Assembly (NCBI GenBank): GCA_029207755.1
Contig: JARCOQ010000006.1
Location: 24,200,022-24,264,021, forward strand
DNA: 64,000 bases
Direction of reading: 5' to 3'
DNA from: Chamaea fasciata
Taxonomy: Eukaryota; Chordata; Aves; Passeriformes; Sylviidae
Below the pieces are notes generated by a model. That model had not been told where the DNA came from. It worked only from the letters and a program-made list of their open reading frames with translations, and made no database searches. Shown one piece after another: positions 12,452 through 25,012 of this stretch. Positions within the stretch are counted from its first letter, which is position 1; each line of letters starts with the position of its first letter. The position numbers and the translations under genes were made by a program.

Positions 12452-12592
12452 TGCTGTTGTTTTTGGGTTGGTTTCTTTTTTTGGGGGGGAGTTTATTATT
12501 TGGTTGCGGGTTTTTGTTTTGATTGGTTTGGTTTGGGCTTTTTCTTTTGTTTGAGTGAACTTTTTTGTTCCTTTTTTTTGTGTGTTCTGAGG
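12452..12592 (+). repeat. G/T-rich strand-asymmetric tract
   Basis: About 140 bp in which the plus strand is nearly all T and G, including a seven-G run (12483-12489) and repeated ttggttt/ggtttgg motifs. It is not a regular microsatellite. Such tracts can arise by expansion of T/G-rich LTR or microsatellite DNA. The origin is not determined. Confidence 0.8.
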
Positions 12593-15500
12593 CATAAAAA
12601 ATTAAATAGGATAATTCCTATTCAAATGTCAAAATACTGAGGTAAACAGATAGTAATAGACTTTCACTCAGGCATTATGATTACTTAAATACATTGCCAC
12701 AAAAAGGCAAACAATCAGCAGAGTTCTTTAAAAGGTTCAGTGCAAATTAGTTTCTGGCAAGGACTACACTGTTCAAGGCTTCATTAAAGCCTTTCATTTA
12801 TGAATTTTGTCAGGAAAAAGCAAAGGATGCTACGTATGCTATAAAATGAGACAAAAGCCTCAGAAACCCTCAAAGGGCATTGGGCAGCTCATTTTAAGGT
12901 GGTTGTGAGGACCTTTATCTCCCACTGCCTCAGGCTCACAGGTAGCAGCAGGACCTGGGAAATAAAGGCATTGATCAGAAACGAGTATTTAAGTGTGTGC
13001 CTCTCCAGAGTTTAATTCCAATCTGGAACAGTATTTTAAACATGAAACACAGATATTTATTCTCCTCATTTTTCAAAGGAAAAGTGTATTTGAGGACATG
13101 CAGCACCATGCTGATTCCTATCTGTTGTCTCTGACAATAGGTGGCACTGGAAATTTCCACATGCAAATCCGTTGAGCTTAACCTTCAGGTTTTTTGCCAT
13201 TGTAAACTAAACAATTCCCTGGATAAAATGTTTTGGAAATACCAAGCTGTATCCTTTCGTTATTTACATACTGTCATTCCATTGTTTTGAGACTATTTGT
13301 GAAAGAAATATAATGAATATTTACCTTTCTGGTCACAGTATTTACACTGGGAGACATTTTTATTTTTCTGTTTTCTAAGTTGGTTATTTTCCTTCATACC
13401 TTCATACCTGTATGAGTTAATTTGTCAGAGTTTCTTTATCAGCTCTCTAGGATGTCTGACCAGAACATGAAAAATGTTACAGTTTAGCTATTTTATGCAT
13501 GCTTTCCACAGCCTTTGCCTTTCTTTTTCAATGGAAGAAGGAAATGAAAGACATTTGCATTCCGTCAGATGAGGTTTCTCCTTAGAACACAACTTCAGCA
13601 GCAGAATGGTCTTGCTAGATTCTCTTCTTCTTGCATAGGGTCTGATGTTTGAATGTTCTTCACAAGGAAGTCGTATCTGTGAACATGCTCTCTGGCTCCT
13701 CACCAAAGCTTCTGTGGTACGACATTAGTGTGATGCAAACAAGCTTCTGCTGGCTCCAGGGGGAGGTGGGCACCTTCAGAGCTTCTGAGAGGTTTTCAGC
13801 TCTTGCAGGCAATGGAGCTTGAGAGCTTTTTTTCTTTTTAATTGACTCTGCTATTAAAAGGTCAATAGGTTTATGCAAGAAAAATTTGAATATCATTTAA
13901 TTGCTCCTCTAATGGCTCCTCTTCTGACCTCGCTGATGGTCAACAAATTTTTACTGGACTGAGGCTACAATCATTCTTGTGGATTCTGAGCAAAATCTTG
14001 TCATATGCAGTGTTATAAAAAGTGTACTTTACTCAAATCTGACTGTGTGGGAGACAAATGGACATTTGAAACTGAATAAGAAATAGACTGAAAGGGGGTG
14101 GGGGGAAATAAAAACAAAGGAAAAAAAGCTATGGGAAACCTCCTCATAGAAATATGGGGAGATGTGCAGTCAATGCAGGATGAATTGATGAGTAGACAAT
14201 GCAAAGAAGTATTGGAAAGAAAATGGAAGAAAACAATGTCACCAAACTGATATGTTTATGCTGAAAGAGTTGCCTCTGTACTTTGTAAACTGCGTTTCTC
14301 CTGCAAGCAGTGAAACAAAAGGTTACAATGACAGGGTGAGCTCTGACCATGCTGCCTGCCCCAGTGCTGGAGTATTAATGACCTCTGCTAGCTCTCTCTT
14401 CAGAAAATCAACACCAGTAGGCTTCATCTGGTTCACACTAAACACTTCCTCAGGACCTCTGGTTAGTTCAGACATTTTGTTTCATGAACAAAACCCAATT
14501 GCAACACCTTGGAAAAAAGAAGCACACAGCATGCTATGCCAAGTGTTCCATTTTATTTGAAAGCATTGGTTCCTGGAGAAACTGTCTCAGATCACTCACT
14601 GATGTTCTGCCTCTGGGGGTCTTAAAAAGAGCATTAGAAGCCAGCAGGCATCATGGATAAGCTTCCACTCCCGGACCAGGCTAGCACAGAGACTAAACCT
14701 GAAAATTGAGTACCTGCTTCCATATGGGCAAGGAGCAATGGGAAAGTGCAGGAGAAGCAGCCACTGACTGTGGAGATTTCACTGGTAACATTCCTGCTCT
14801 CAGTGACACTCTTACAACACAGTTGGATTTTTTTTTTATTAAAACACCTAAATCACCTTAAATAAAATGTGAAAAAGCTCAGTTTGCATTTTTCCTGATG
14901 GAGAAAATGCTTTGTAAGCCATGCAGCTGTTAGCGAGTGCAGCCCTTGAAAACCCTGGAGACTGGGGTTGTGTGGAGGAGAAGGGGAGACTTGCCTGAGC
15001 AGTACAGAACCTGCAGCAGCCATCCACCAAGACACAGCAGCTGTACCAAGTGCCATCATGCTTTTCAGCATGTGTTTCCAGCAAGAAACAGAAGCCCATA
15101 TTTCTTGAGACTTCAAGTAGCAAAGAGAAGTGGGAAGCCCTGCAGCTGTGCAGTTTTCACCGCAAGGCCGGTATCACACCCTGGAACATCCTGTGACAGG
15201 GGAATAGAAGAGGAGAAGGAGAGAAAGTAATTGGAATCCTCTCTGAGATCTCTTTCTCTGTATCTAAGGTTCTTCCCAAGTAATCTATACATTATTTCCG
15301 TAGCAAAAAGAGTGTGTATAGTTGTTTTCTGGACATTTAATTTTTTCTTATAGGATCTCCATCATTAGGCTCATAGCGAAGAGAAATATTTGATAAGGAG
15401 CCCATAATTGTGACCCACCTTAAGAGGGAAGGAAAACCTTCTGCCGGAAGAGAATATCATTACAAATCTTTGTTTTAGAAAAACTTCTGTGGAGTTATAT

Positions 15501-16900
15501 CTAAGTAATGGATATAAACCCACAAGTATGTACATAAAATCACACACACTTTGGCAGAACAGGATAGAAAATGAATACCACATGGTGAGTATCAAACATA
15601 TTTAACAAACTAGCTGAATATTCCCAACACTATAATGTTAAGAACAATACTGTAGATTATATAAGCAAAATCAGAAGATGTATAAGCATATAAGCCCAGT
15701 ATTTCTCAGAGTTTGAAGGGAAAAGTTGTTTTAAAGCTTTTTTGTGGCATTTTGATGCAATTTACATTGAACCCTGACATGATTGCTGAAAATGTCATTC
15801 AACATATGTTGCAAATCTTCATAACAGATTTTGCAACGGCTGTGATATTAAATTTGCATCACCAGTCTTTTTCATAAATCAAATAAGAACAACTGGAAAA
15901 CACTAAAATGATTACCAGGAAGAAATATTTTTAAAAATTCCAATTAATTTTTTATTTTCTAAGACCACTGCTATTTTCTGAAGACTCCATTCATCTCAGA
16001 ATTCTGAGCTCTTTATATTGTCAAAGCTTTCACTATTGGTTAGCGTATTTCTTCCTGAATATTAATTTGTGTTTTGAAAAGAACGTTTTTTAAAATGGTT
16101 TTGTAAAGTTGAACGAAATTTTCTTCTAAGGTGCTTTGATACTGAAGATTTAAATGTATTTGAAATGGATGTTTTCTTTCGCACTTAACATTTGCAGTCA
16201 CTACTTTTTGGATGCAACAGAAGAGAGCTAGCTGTTATGAGAGGCTAGCTTTGCTAATATACTTAATCTTTATTATTGCTGCTTCTTACCTATTACTCAA
16301 ATAGGTCCACTAGTAAAACCTCTTTCTGAAATCACAGGTACTACAAAGGACTTGGAAATTTTATATCAATCCTTTCAGGTGTTGCTTTCAGCAGCTTGAT
16401 TATATAGAGCAGGACTTGGGTCCCTATTGCATTTGCACATCTTCTAAGCAAGATTTTTCATGTCAACAACATACAGTATACTTCTGTGAAAGCAGTTGTG
16501 GAGCAAGCAGCTTTTGCTGACCCAGTCCACCTCTTCTCCTCTGTTCTTTGTGGCTGAAACCCTGTTTCTGTCTCATCCTGGACTTTGACCAGGATTTTAT
16601 CATCAAAGCATACTTTAAAACTGTTCCTATTTTGAACATTTGCTAAATTGATTCAGATATTTTGTCATCGTAATGGATTGATTAAGAAATGTGGCTTACT
16701 GCATCATATTAGTAAGTGGAATTGTTAGGTTTTAGTTTAAAACTTATAAACAACATGATCCTTCACTTCCCTGATGAATTTGACCTTGGATTTTATGACA
16801 AATAATGCAGAAATTACAACTTTTGCATGAAATTACATCCTGCTTTTATTTAAGGCCTGATATGCTTGACAGTAAATGTATTCAGATTTTTTTCCACTAG
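12593..16900. other. Noncoding sequence, nothing recognised
   Basis: AT-rich DNA. Frames at 14252-14560, 14848-15123 and 14937-15230 overlap each other on both strands in a slightly GC-richer patch (14.9-15.2 kb), with no recognisable domain. Read as chance frames. Confidence 0.5.
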
Positions 16901-19900
16901 CTTTGAATCCTCAGCACCTGCCTGCTGGCTCAGTTAGCGGAGTTGCAGGCTAAGCCTGGGGAATCTCAATACCATGTACATTTTGTCAGAACACTATCTT
17001 TTTCTTAACCTGCAAAATATGAGTTTAAAAGAAATAAGATCTTCCTAAAGGAGAAATTAAAAAGACTGAAATGACTGATCATTGAACATAGTCTTTTCTC
17101 ATATTTTTCAGGTTTTTCTCATCCATGGTCTGACAGCAGTGTTGAGGACTAATTTTACAGGCATACTGGTTTTTGCAGACAAATATTGAGCACTTTATTT
17201 AAGATTACCAGATCCTGATTTTTTGAATTACTGAAAACCTCATGAGAGATGTTGAAGCCTCTTCCTATTGGACAGAAGGAAAACATAAAAGAGTCTTAGA
17301 TCTTCTCATAAACATATCCATAACAGATTTGTGACTCATCTGTAATAAAGTCAATATTCAAAACATACCATTAATGCATCAATATTATACTGGGAGATGA
17401 TAGTTTTGTGGCTATGAAGTGAATTGCTTAATCTTTATGCTTATGAATAAACTAGGAGTCCATTAACCAGCTTGTTTTGTACATGATTGCAAGCATATTG
17501 TTTTTAGATTTAATGCATAATTATTTATGGCTTGTTTCTCCCATTTCACAAGAGAAAACACACGTAACATCAAGAATTTTTTAAATAAAATAAAAATAAA
17601 ATGAACTTCCCTAATCGTCAAGGGACCTGCCCTAATTTATTTTTGCCATTGCTGCATGTCTGCCCCAGATGTAGGGAGGTGTCCTGAAGCACACTGTATG
17701 GGTTCCACCAAGGCAAGGAATCCAGCCTTTGGGAATCCTGCATGATGTTTCTTTACTTTCAAATGCAGCAACTGCTAATGAAACATCTCAGCTGACATAA
17801 TCTTTTCCATTAAAATACAAACTGAGGAGATATTTCAAAGATAATCTCCTTAACACTGCAAAATTTAATTTAAGTTTAAAACACTCTAACTGGGAAAACA
17901 TATTTAATTTTGCTTCAGTGGAAGTGTCAGGTAGTTTTTCCATGATCTTTTGTGCTATCTAGATTGATCTTCTGGTTACAACACTTTATTATATTACATT
18001 AAATTAATGAAAGATTGATTTATCTCATGATGCAGAGTAAAGTAGAAGATTAAATTCCACACTGATAAACACAAAGTAAGTTTTCTCAGAGAAAAATAAG
18101 ATAAACTATGCACACCTAATGATGAGTTTTAACTTGACAACTGTAAGTTTGAAAGAAGTTCAAAGTTCTTTAAGACATCTTGAATAGGATTCAAAACCTT
18201 TTTCTCCATCCTTAGAAAGACAGAAGTAAGATGTCTCAAGAAAAAGAATGAGAGAAAATTTTAAGTAGTTGTACCACTGAATACCTCTTTGGTATTGTCA
18301 CATCTTTAGACCAAGCTTTTCTGAACTCAGATACAAAATATAGCAGAAGTTAAATAGGCAGAAAGACAAACAGGAAGGATGGTCCGAGTTATAGAACAGC
18401 GTCTCCTCAGGGAGCCTGAAATGGATCAAGTTTCTTAGTCAAGAAACAGGAATGATTCAAAAATAACAGAAATTTGTCAAATCAGGAATAAACTAGAGAT
18501 CATAGGAAACACTTGTATTGTACTTACTTAAGCAATATTTATTGGTACTTGCACTTAAGCAGCATTTTGAGCAACATAACTCTAGTAGCAGTAATGTCAA
18601 TATTCATACAGGAAGTTTTAAAAACCCCTACATTCTTTTCCATAAAGTGTCTAATTACTGACCCATTGCCAGAGGATGTAGTTGTTAAAAGCTTATGCCT
18701 TTTCAAAAGATGATGTGACATACTTTTGGAATAAATTAAAAAAAAATCCATCAAAGGAAATATAAACCCAGATATGTAATCTCTAGCTTTGGAAATTCTT
18801 AACTTCCAAACTATCGAAAGCAAGAGGTAGTAGAAATGTGCATGTATATTAGCTCTGTTCCCACACCTTTGCCCAGAATTTGTGTTTAGACATCAACAGG
18901 TCCACATTGTAAAGTTCAGTGCAAGGAGAGGATTTCTCACATTAGTTCTCCAATAATTGTAATAGGAAAGCAAGTGAAAAAGCTTTTGCAGAGAAACAAA
19001 CTTTTCTTCAAAGAGGTTCTTTATATTGGGTTCCTGGACTGCAGTGCATTGTAAAGATGAGTCAAAAATGGAGGAACTGATTGGAAATTTCTTGGGTCAA
19101 CTCATTCACTCAGACAGGTAAGTCAGCTAAGAGTGGAGGATCAATGACCGTTTTTTCCATCTGAGAAGCAGTCCCACATGTGAGGTGAGTCACTAATTAC
19201 AGCATCGCAGCTCTGTACCTCAGTGAGGAGCACAGCCACTGGGGTTTTATGTACAAGTGTTAGCATGGCCTAATGAATATAATGAAAGGCCCTAGCATCT
19301 GACCTTCAGCCCTGGGGCATAATACTGCCCATTGGGCTGCCTGCTTTGTGCAAAGTGAAGCCACCTGGACTCAATTATTTCATATGAACAGAACATCTTC
19401 TTCCAGGTATTTCTGAAAGCTATGGAGATTTCACATTAGTCAGAAAGACAGTGTCTCAGGACTCTGTTTCCAAACAGAGTATACAATATAAGCCTAGAGG
19501 CAACTAATACTATGCAGGACTAATGCTAAGTGTATATTAAATCATGGCTGGCATATATATTGAGAGCCCCAGGAGTGCCTGACAGCTCCCAGATCCGGTT
19601 GTACTTGCTGGCCGCAGACTTGTTGGAAGGACATTTTCTGCATGGAAGATGTTTAGCTCCTTCACCCCTGTTTTCATTGCAGGGAGGAGGCCGCCATGTT
19701 GGAGCTGAACGACACTTAATCTCACAGGTCCTGGAATCACCCTGAAATGTGGGATGTGCTGCTAACGTACCTTCTTTCCCAGTCAGGGTTAGAGAGATAA
19801 GTTAAAACGTTTTCAGACATTCAGTAGGAACAAAACAAGGAAAGGTAATTTTCTTTTTCCTAAACCTTCTATCAAAAATTCGGTAAAGACTGGAGAGTTT

Positions 19901-21472
19901 CCTTTGGACACTTCAAACATTTTTCTGCAACATGTATTTAAGTAGATCATGCTCCTTGGCTGGTAAGCCTTCCATATTATTATCCTGTGAAATAAAATCT
20001 GCAATTTTCTTCACAAGGTTTGACTTGGGGCATAGCTCTGTGTTTTCACTCTACTTGTAGTCTTCAGGTTTTATTTGTAAACATAACCATGTAGAAGAAA
20101 TAATCTTGCCTAATTAATAATTTATTGTTGTTCCTTCTGCTTCCAATCTAACTGCTTCCAATTTTCTGCTTCCTGCAGGGTGCCCTGACCCATAATTAGT
20201 CTGGTAAAAGGATTTGTTGGTATCAGTTCTATTTTCAGGCATGCCAACCACCTCATATATTATAAGAACTCTTTTTAATAAATGTTTGTTTATACTGCAG
20301 AATTATCAGAATCCCAGAAAAAGACAAATATAACAAAAACTTATTTTTATTTTAATAAATATTTTTAATTTGAAAGTCAATTGCTTAAAAAAAATGGTGC
20401 TTTTGTATACATATTCTGTCCAGCAGTGATTTTGACTTCTCGGCTCAGTAGTCACTAGTTAAGATACACAACACAATCCACAGGAGGTGAGGATACTGTC
20501 AATTAGGAGATCTATGGTAGGTGTAATTAGACAAATTCCTTGAGCCTCTCAGGGAGATTTTAATAATTATTTAAACAGCTTTTAAGTAATTAGCACTTTT
20601 GAATGTCATTTTCTTATATTCTTAATTAACAATATCCTTAATTAACAGAGATTCAGAGAAAACATTTGATGGAATGATACATTGAAAATTTTGAATATAT
20701 TAAATTTGTAGTTGTATTGAAGTTTTATATCTTACACTTCAAACTGATCTCATTTTTGCAAAAGAACTAAAATATTTAATAAAATGTTACAAAAAAGTGA
20801 TTTTACTCATTTAAATAACATTCTGATGTCTACCTTTTGAAAACAGAAGACTGTCCTCCTCTGCCTCCACCTGAAAAATTCTAAATTAATACTTCCTTTG
20901 GTACTGAGACCTGGTAGTATTTTTGTCTGTGAAGATGCTGTAAGAGACCTAAACCGAGACAAGTTATTTAATTTTGGCAGCTTTACATAATATGATTACA
21001 TGAAAAAATTATTTTATATAATATTTGCTACACATCAATCTGATTTTATATTTCTAAAGAGAACCTTACAACAATGAATTGGGAGATTAATTTATTCAAT
21101 GTTAATGGAAATAGTTCTGCATTTTGCAAATGTTAATGTTGATGAAGCTGCACATTATGGATAAAATGTAAAATTTATAATGGAAAAATTCAATACTAGG
21201 GGTTTTTTCCACTTGTCAAACAGAGAAAGCCCTGTGAGCTTTTGATCCTAGAGATCAGTAATTGAGAATGAACAGTCTCTTACTTTTTTAATAAACAAAC
21301 TAAACTTAAAATTTTCAGATTACTTTCAGTAGTAACCTGAAAGTTGAAAAGGTGTGAGACGATAAGATATCCTCAGGAACAAGAACACTTATTCTTGTGT
21401 CCTATTTTCTGGCATGCTAAGGATGTTATGGTAAGGAATACTTCAGAACCTTAACGTTCCTATATCTTCCTA
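16901..21472. other. Noncoding sequence, nothing firmly recognised
   Basis: AT-rich and gene-free as far as can be seen. A short stretch at about 16926-16960 weakly resembles a tRNA A-box but lacks a correctly spaced B-box. A locally GC-richer segment at 19540-19750 contains a strong Kozak-like GCCGCCATG at about 19690-19699, opening a frame of only seven codons. A duplicated ttaattaaca occurs near 20620-20646. Confidence 0.5.
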
Positions 21473-21513
21473 TTCATGTTGCCTCCATTTCTTCATGTTG
21501 CCTTCCATTTCTT
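21473..21513. repeat. Two-copy tandem repeat, period 19-20 bp
   Basis: catgttgcctccatttctt is followed directly by catgttgccttccatttctt, differing by one inserted T. A further partial copy (catctt) follows. Confidence 0.92.
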
Positions 21514-21816
21514 CATCTTCTATGCTGATAAACAAACTTCTAAAGAAAAATGGAAGATTCTTAAAAAGAAGCTGAAAATGAAAATGCTCTTTTCATCTCA
21601 TATGAGTGCTCTATGAACATCATTTATTGTTTCTAAATCAACACTGTGCAGCAATTTAATGCATTTGTTGGTTCTTTAGATCCTCAGTAGTACTCAGACC
21701 TACATAATTTGGTCTAAAATGTCATCAACTAAGAGCCAATGGAAGTAGGCTATGGAAAATGGCTCTCATTCTATGATCTCAAAGGATAGAAATACCTGCT
21801 GCCCCTGTTTTGCCCC

Positions 21817-22014
21817 TGTTTTTGGTTGTATGTGGGGTTTTTGTTTGTTTGGTTGTGGGGTTTTTTTGGGGGTGGGTGGTGTTGGGTTTCTGTTTTGTTT
21901 ATTTGGTTTTTTTTGAGGGGCTGTTGGGGTTTTTGGTTTTTTTGTTTGTTTTTTTTTGTGGTTGGTGGTGGTTTGGTTTGTTTTTTTGTGGTTTTTTTTG
22001 TGCTTTTTTTTTTG
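21817..22014 (+). repeat. 198-bp G/T-only tract
   Basis: Nearly every plus-strand base is T or G, in irregular blocks such as ggggtttttg, tgggggtgggtggtg and tttggtttgttttttt. Only a handful of A or C interrupt it. The complementary strand reads as a Lys/Pro/Thr/Asn-rich peptide purely as a result of composition. The extreme skew distinguishes it from the AT-rich surroundings. It may be an expanded LTR-derived T/G segment, since a similar A/C (T/G on minus) block lies inside the LTR at 33990-34055, but no LTR ends were found here. Confidence 0.9.
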
Positions 22015-22050
22015 AGAGTGACAAAGCTTGTAAGAAGTGAGAGCTGCAAT

Positions 22051-22092
22051 CTTGCCAAGAAATTGAATTATCCTGCCAAGAAATTGAATAAT
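22051..22092. repeat. 21-bp tandem duplication
   Basis: Two adjacent copies of ctgccaagaaattgaatwat (22051-22071 and 22072-22092) differ at only two positions. Confidence 0.94.
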
Positions 22093-22232
22093 CATGTCAG
22101 TAAGGGTACATATCAGGTAATATTTACTATTGGTAACAACCTACATTTACTCTGTTTTCCTGTTCAGCTAGAACATGTTTTTATCTTGACACCTGTAACT
22201 GGGATATTGTGTTTTTTAAAGAAACACAATCC

Positions 22233-22258
22233 GGGGAGGGGGGGGGGGGGGAGGGGGG
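22233..22258 (+). repeat. G-run, potential G-quadruplex
   Basis: Four Gs, one A, fourteen consecutive Gs (22238-22251), one A and six Gs: enough for an intramolecular G-quadruplex on the plus strand. It sits about 220 bp beyond the G/T tract, making this the most G-skewed neighbourhood in the window. Confidence 0.9.
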
Positions 22259-24744
22259 AAGAAGAAAATCATCCATATGGAGAAGAAAAACCAACTAATA
22301 AAAAAAATATCAAACCATGTAGAAACAGCCTGAGTTTTTTGGGTTTTTTTTTATGTAGGTTTCAGGAATGTTCCACTGTTAAAATCAGTCATCTGCTATG
22401 TGTAAAGTGCACTAGAGCCATCAAAAAATCTTATTCTTGAACATGGTAGGAGACATGCATCAGTAAGGTAGACTGGAGATGGGTCTAGCACATAAGTTCT
22501 CAATTCTGCAACTGGGAATCATCCCATCTTTCTCTGGAGTGAGACTAAAAGGAAAACATAGTAAAATGTGCCACAGTGATGCATTTAAGACAGCCAACAA
22601 GGCAAAACCAGACTATTATTTACCCTTGTGATAAAGCCCAGTGAGACACTGCAAATTCATTTATTAATAATAAACTCAATAGTGGAGTGCTTCAGCTGCG
22701 TAATCCTAAATGTTTATTTAGTAGCTGACCATGGTTGTTACTTTTTAGTGATGTCAAAAAACATCCACAAAAAGTAAGAAATATTTCCACTTGGTACTCT
22801 TGGAGAAGAATACCTGCTTCTTACATGTACTGAAAAAAGCATTAGCAAAGTTGAAGAAGGCAGATGCTTTCTTTCCCTGTCAGAAAATAGTCTTAGACCA
22901 AAGTGTGATGAGTACATGATTTTTGTTTACTTTGGAATGAGTTTTCCTTTTATCTTTTGAAATAATACACTTGGTCTGTGAATAGTCATTTTGCAGCATC
23001 CTGCATTGTATAAATTCCTGTATCTCTACATTTTTCTTAGATCATAATCCATGTTAGTATACAAAGGGTTCTAGACTTAAAAAATTAAGAATCAAAGCAA
23101 TATCAAGAAAATAGGCAGAATATCCATTGCTAATAATTTCTTTAGCTATTCAGTAGGTTATGGGGTTTGTTTCTGTCATTTCAATTATACTATCTACATT
23201 TCATTTTCCTTCACATTAAGAGGACTATAGTTCCTTTCTAAAATTAATTTGGTGTTTATGGATAGTTTCATTTTGCTAGGTGCAGTCAGTGAGGCTAATC
23301 TGACATACTGAATTGTGTTATTTAAGTCAAGAAGGAATGCTTAGATTAGTTAGTTTCATCTCCTGTATCCTTTGGGTTATATATTTCTCCAGAGGTGTTA
23401 AACTTACTGATTGTGTATGAATTAATTGTTCCACTGAATAAGACATTAAATAGTGAATGCTTTAATTTTTCAGTATAATGTACACTGCTTAGTCGCATTT
23501 GCAGTCACAAATAAGGAAATAACTGTTAATTTTTAACCACAGATTTTTGTTCAAGAAGACCCTTAGGATCTTGTATTCCTTGGTTTTTTGGTTTGATTTT
23601 TTTCTTACTTTAAACTATTTCTTAGGGACTGGTGTGTGTGTATTGTGTGTGTCATAATTAACTTTCATCTTTGTACATGTTTTTAAATTACAAAATTATA
23701 ACTTGCATATTTTCCACACCATGCTTACAAATTGCCTTCCTCAACTTATTTAATGCTGTCTATTTGTACAGCGAAAATTTCTTATGCTGTTTTTGTGCCT
23801 TCCTCATCTTGGAAGTTGATGCTCTCTTCTTTGGTCCTTGAGATTTGTAAATTGATCTTAGACTCACTCCTTCCCTTCACAGTCTCCTCCAATATGGCTG
23901 TCATGTCTTTCCAGATATGAAAGTTTGAAACTGGCTACATTAAACATACATTTTGCTCAACAAATTAACAAAGGCTCCAATTTATCTGCATGGTTATTCT
24001 GAATTCAAAGAATTATTAGACTTCCGGTGTGGTCTTTTCATTTTGTAAGTAAAAATAAGCATAATTTCATATTTACTCTGAATAAAGACTAGAAATTGTT
24101 GAAGGTTTTTGAGCCTGTGGGGAATCTTGCCCATATTCCCTGGCCATTCCATCTGAGAACAGGCTTTGAAATCTGATATACAGCCCTATCTTTAATATCA
24201 GAATAGAGGGTGCTTGTGTGTCAGATGCCTGGTGCCATTATTTCTAACAATCAAACCTTCAATTTTCTCAGATACTTAAACAGAATCATTTGACAAGAAA
24301 CATTTTCTAGGAAAGCATGTCAATTGTTTGCATTGTATTTTCACTTTTCATCTAATATTAATTACAGTCTTTTGTATTCATTATTTTTTGAATTCCGTAT
24401 GAGCTCTCTCATTACGTTCCCCAGGACTGATGTCTAGCTAGCCTGCCCACAGTCATGTGGGTCAGCCAGCACACTCTGGCTCAATGGTTTCAATGGCATA
24501 CTTTATCCATTTGTATTTTCTCTGGCATGCAGAGACCTAATTAAAATCGCTACCAGGGGGTCAGCTATGTCCTCTATCTACAATTACAGTAAAATGGGGT
24601 GGTAATTTTAAAACTTTTTCTCCTACCAAAATCTCATGAATTAGAAATGAAAAAGTTTTGATATTATCAATTTAAATATATTCCAAAAAAATTATCATGC
24701 AGTTATATCATGAAGAATGCAATAATCAAGTAGTGAACTAAGGG
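22259..24744. other. Noncoding sequence, nothing recognised
   Basis: AT-rich DNA with a short TG-repeat at 23630-23652. No protein-like frame or interspersed repeat was recognised. Confidence 0.55.
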
Positions 24745-25012
24745 GAGCTATAACTCCCATTTTTAAAAAGAGAAATAGGGAAGATCTGGATAACTATCGG
24801 TTGACCTCTCCTTTATGCACAGCAAGATCATAGAGCAAATCCTTCTGGAAACTATGCTAAGGCACATGGAAAACAAGGAGGTGATTGGTGACTGCCAACA
24901 CAGCTCTACAAAGGACAAATCACAACTGACAAATATGGTGGCATTCTAAAATGGAATTACAATGCTGGTGGATCAAGGAAAAACAATTGATGTCATTTAC
25001 CTGAACTTGTGT
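24745..25012 (+). mobile_element. CR1 LINE fragment, reverse-transcriptase region
   Basis: The plus strand matches the N-terminal half of the CR1 reverse transcriptase. One frame reads [18 protein letters not shown], then EVIGD, then LTNMVAF, an in-frame stop, then LVDQGKTIDVIYLNLC. These correspond to the CR1 blocks that normally read KIMEQILLE, CLTNLVAF and DVIYLDL. The upstream actccc...aactat part corresponds to the 'dpgNYRPVSLTS' region with indels. Both element ends are missing, so it is a fragment with no 3' UTR. The in-frame stop and indels show it is inactive. Confidence 0.9.

Noticed and set aside
16926..16970. tRNA-like A-box (tggctcagttagcgg)
   Set aside because: No B-box at the proper distance and no acceptor-stem pairing; too little to call a tRNA or SINE.
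19685..19720. Strong Kozak-like GCCGCCATG preceded by an acceptor-like ttttcattgcag
   Set aside because: The frame ends after seven codons and no donor-bounded exon makes sense; treated as coincidence.
21766..22440. Long open frames of 76-204 codons on both strands over the G/T tract
   Set aside because: Composition is dictated by the G/T tract (Phe/Val/Gly/Trp-rich on plus, Lys/Pro/Thr/Asn-rich on minus); there is no domain and no start context of note.
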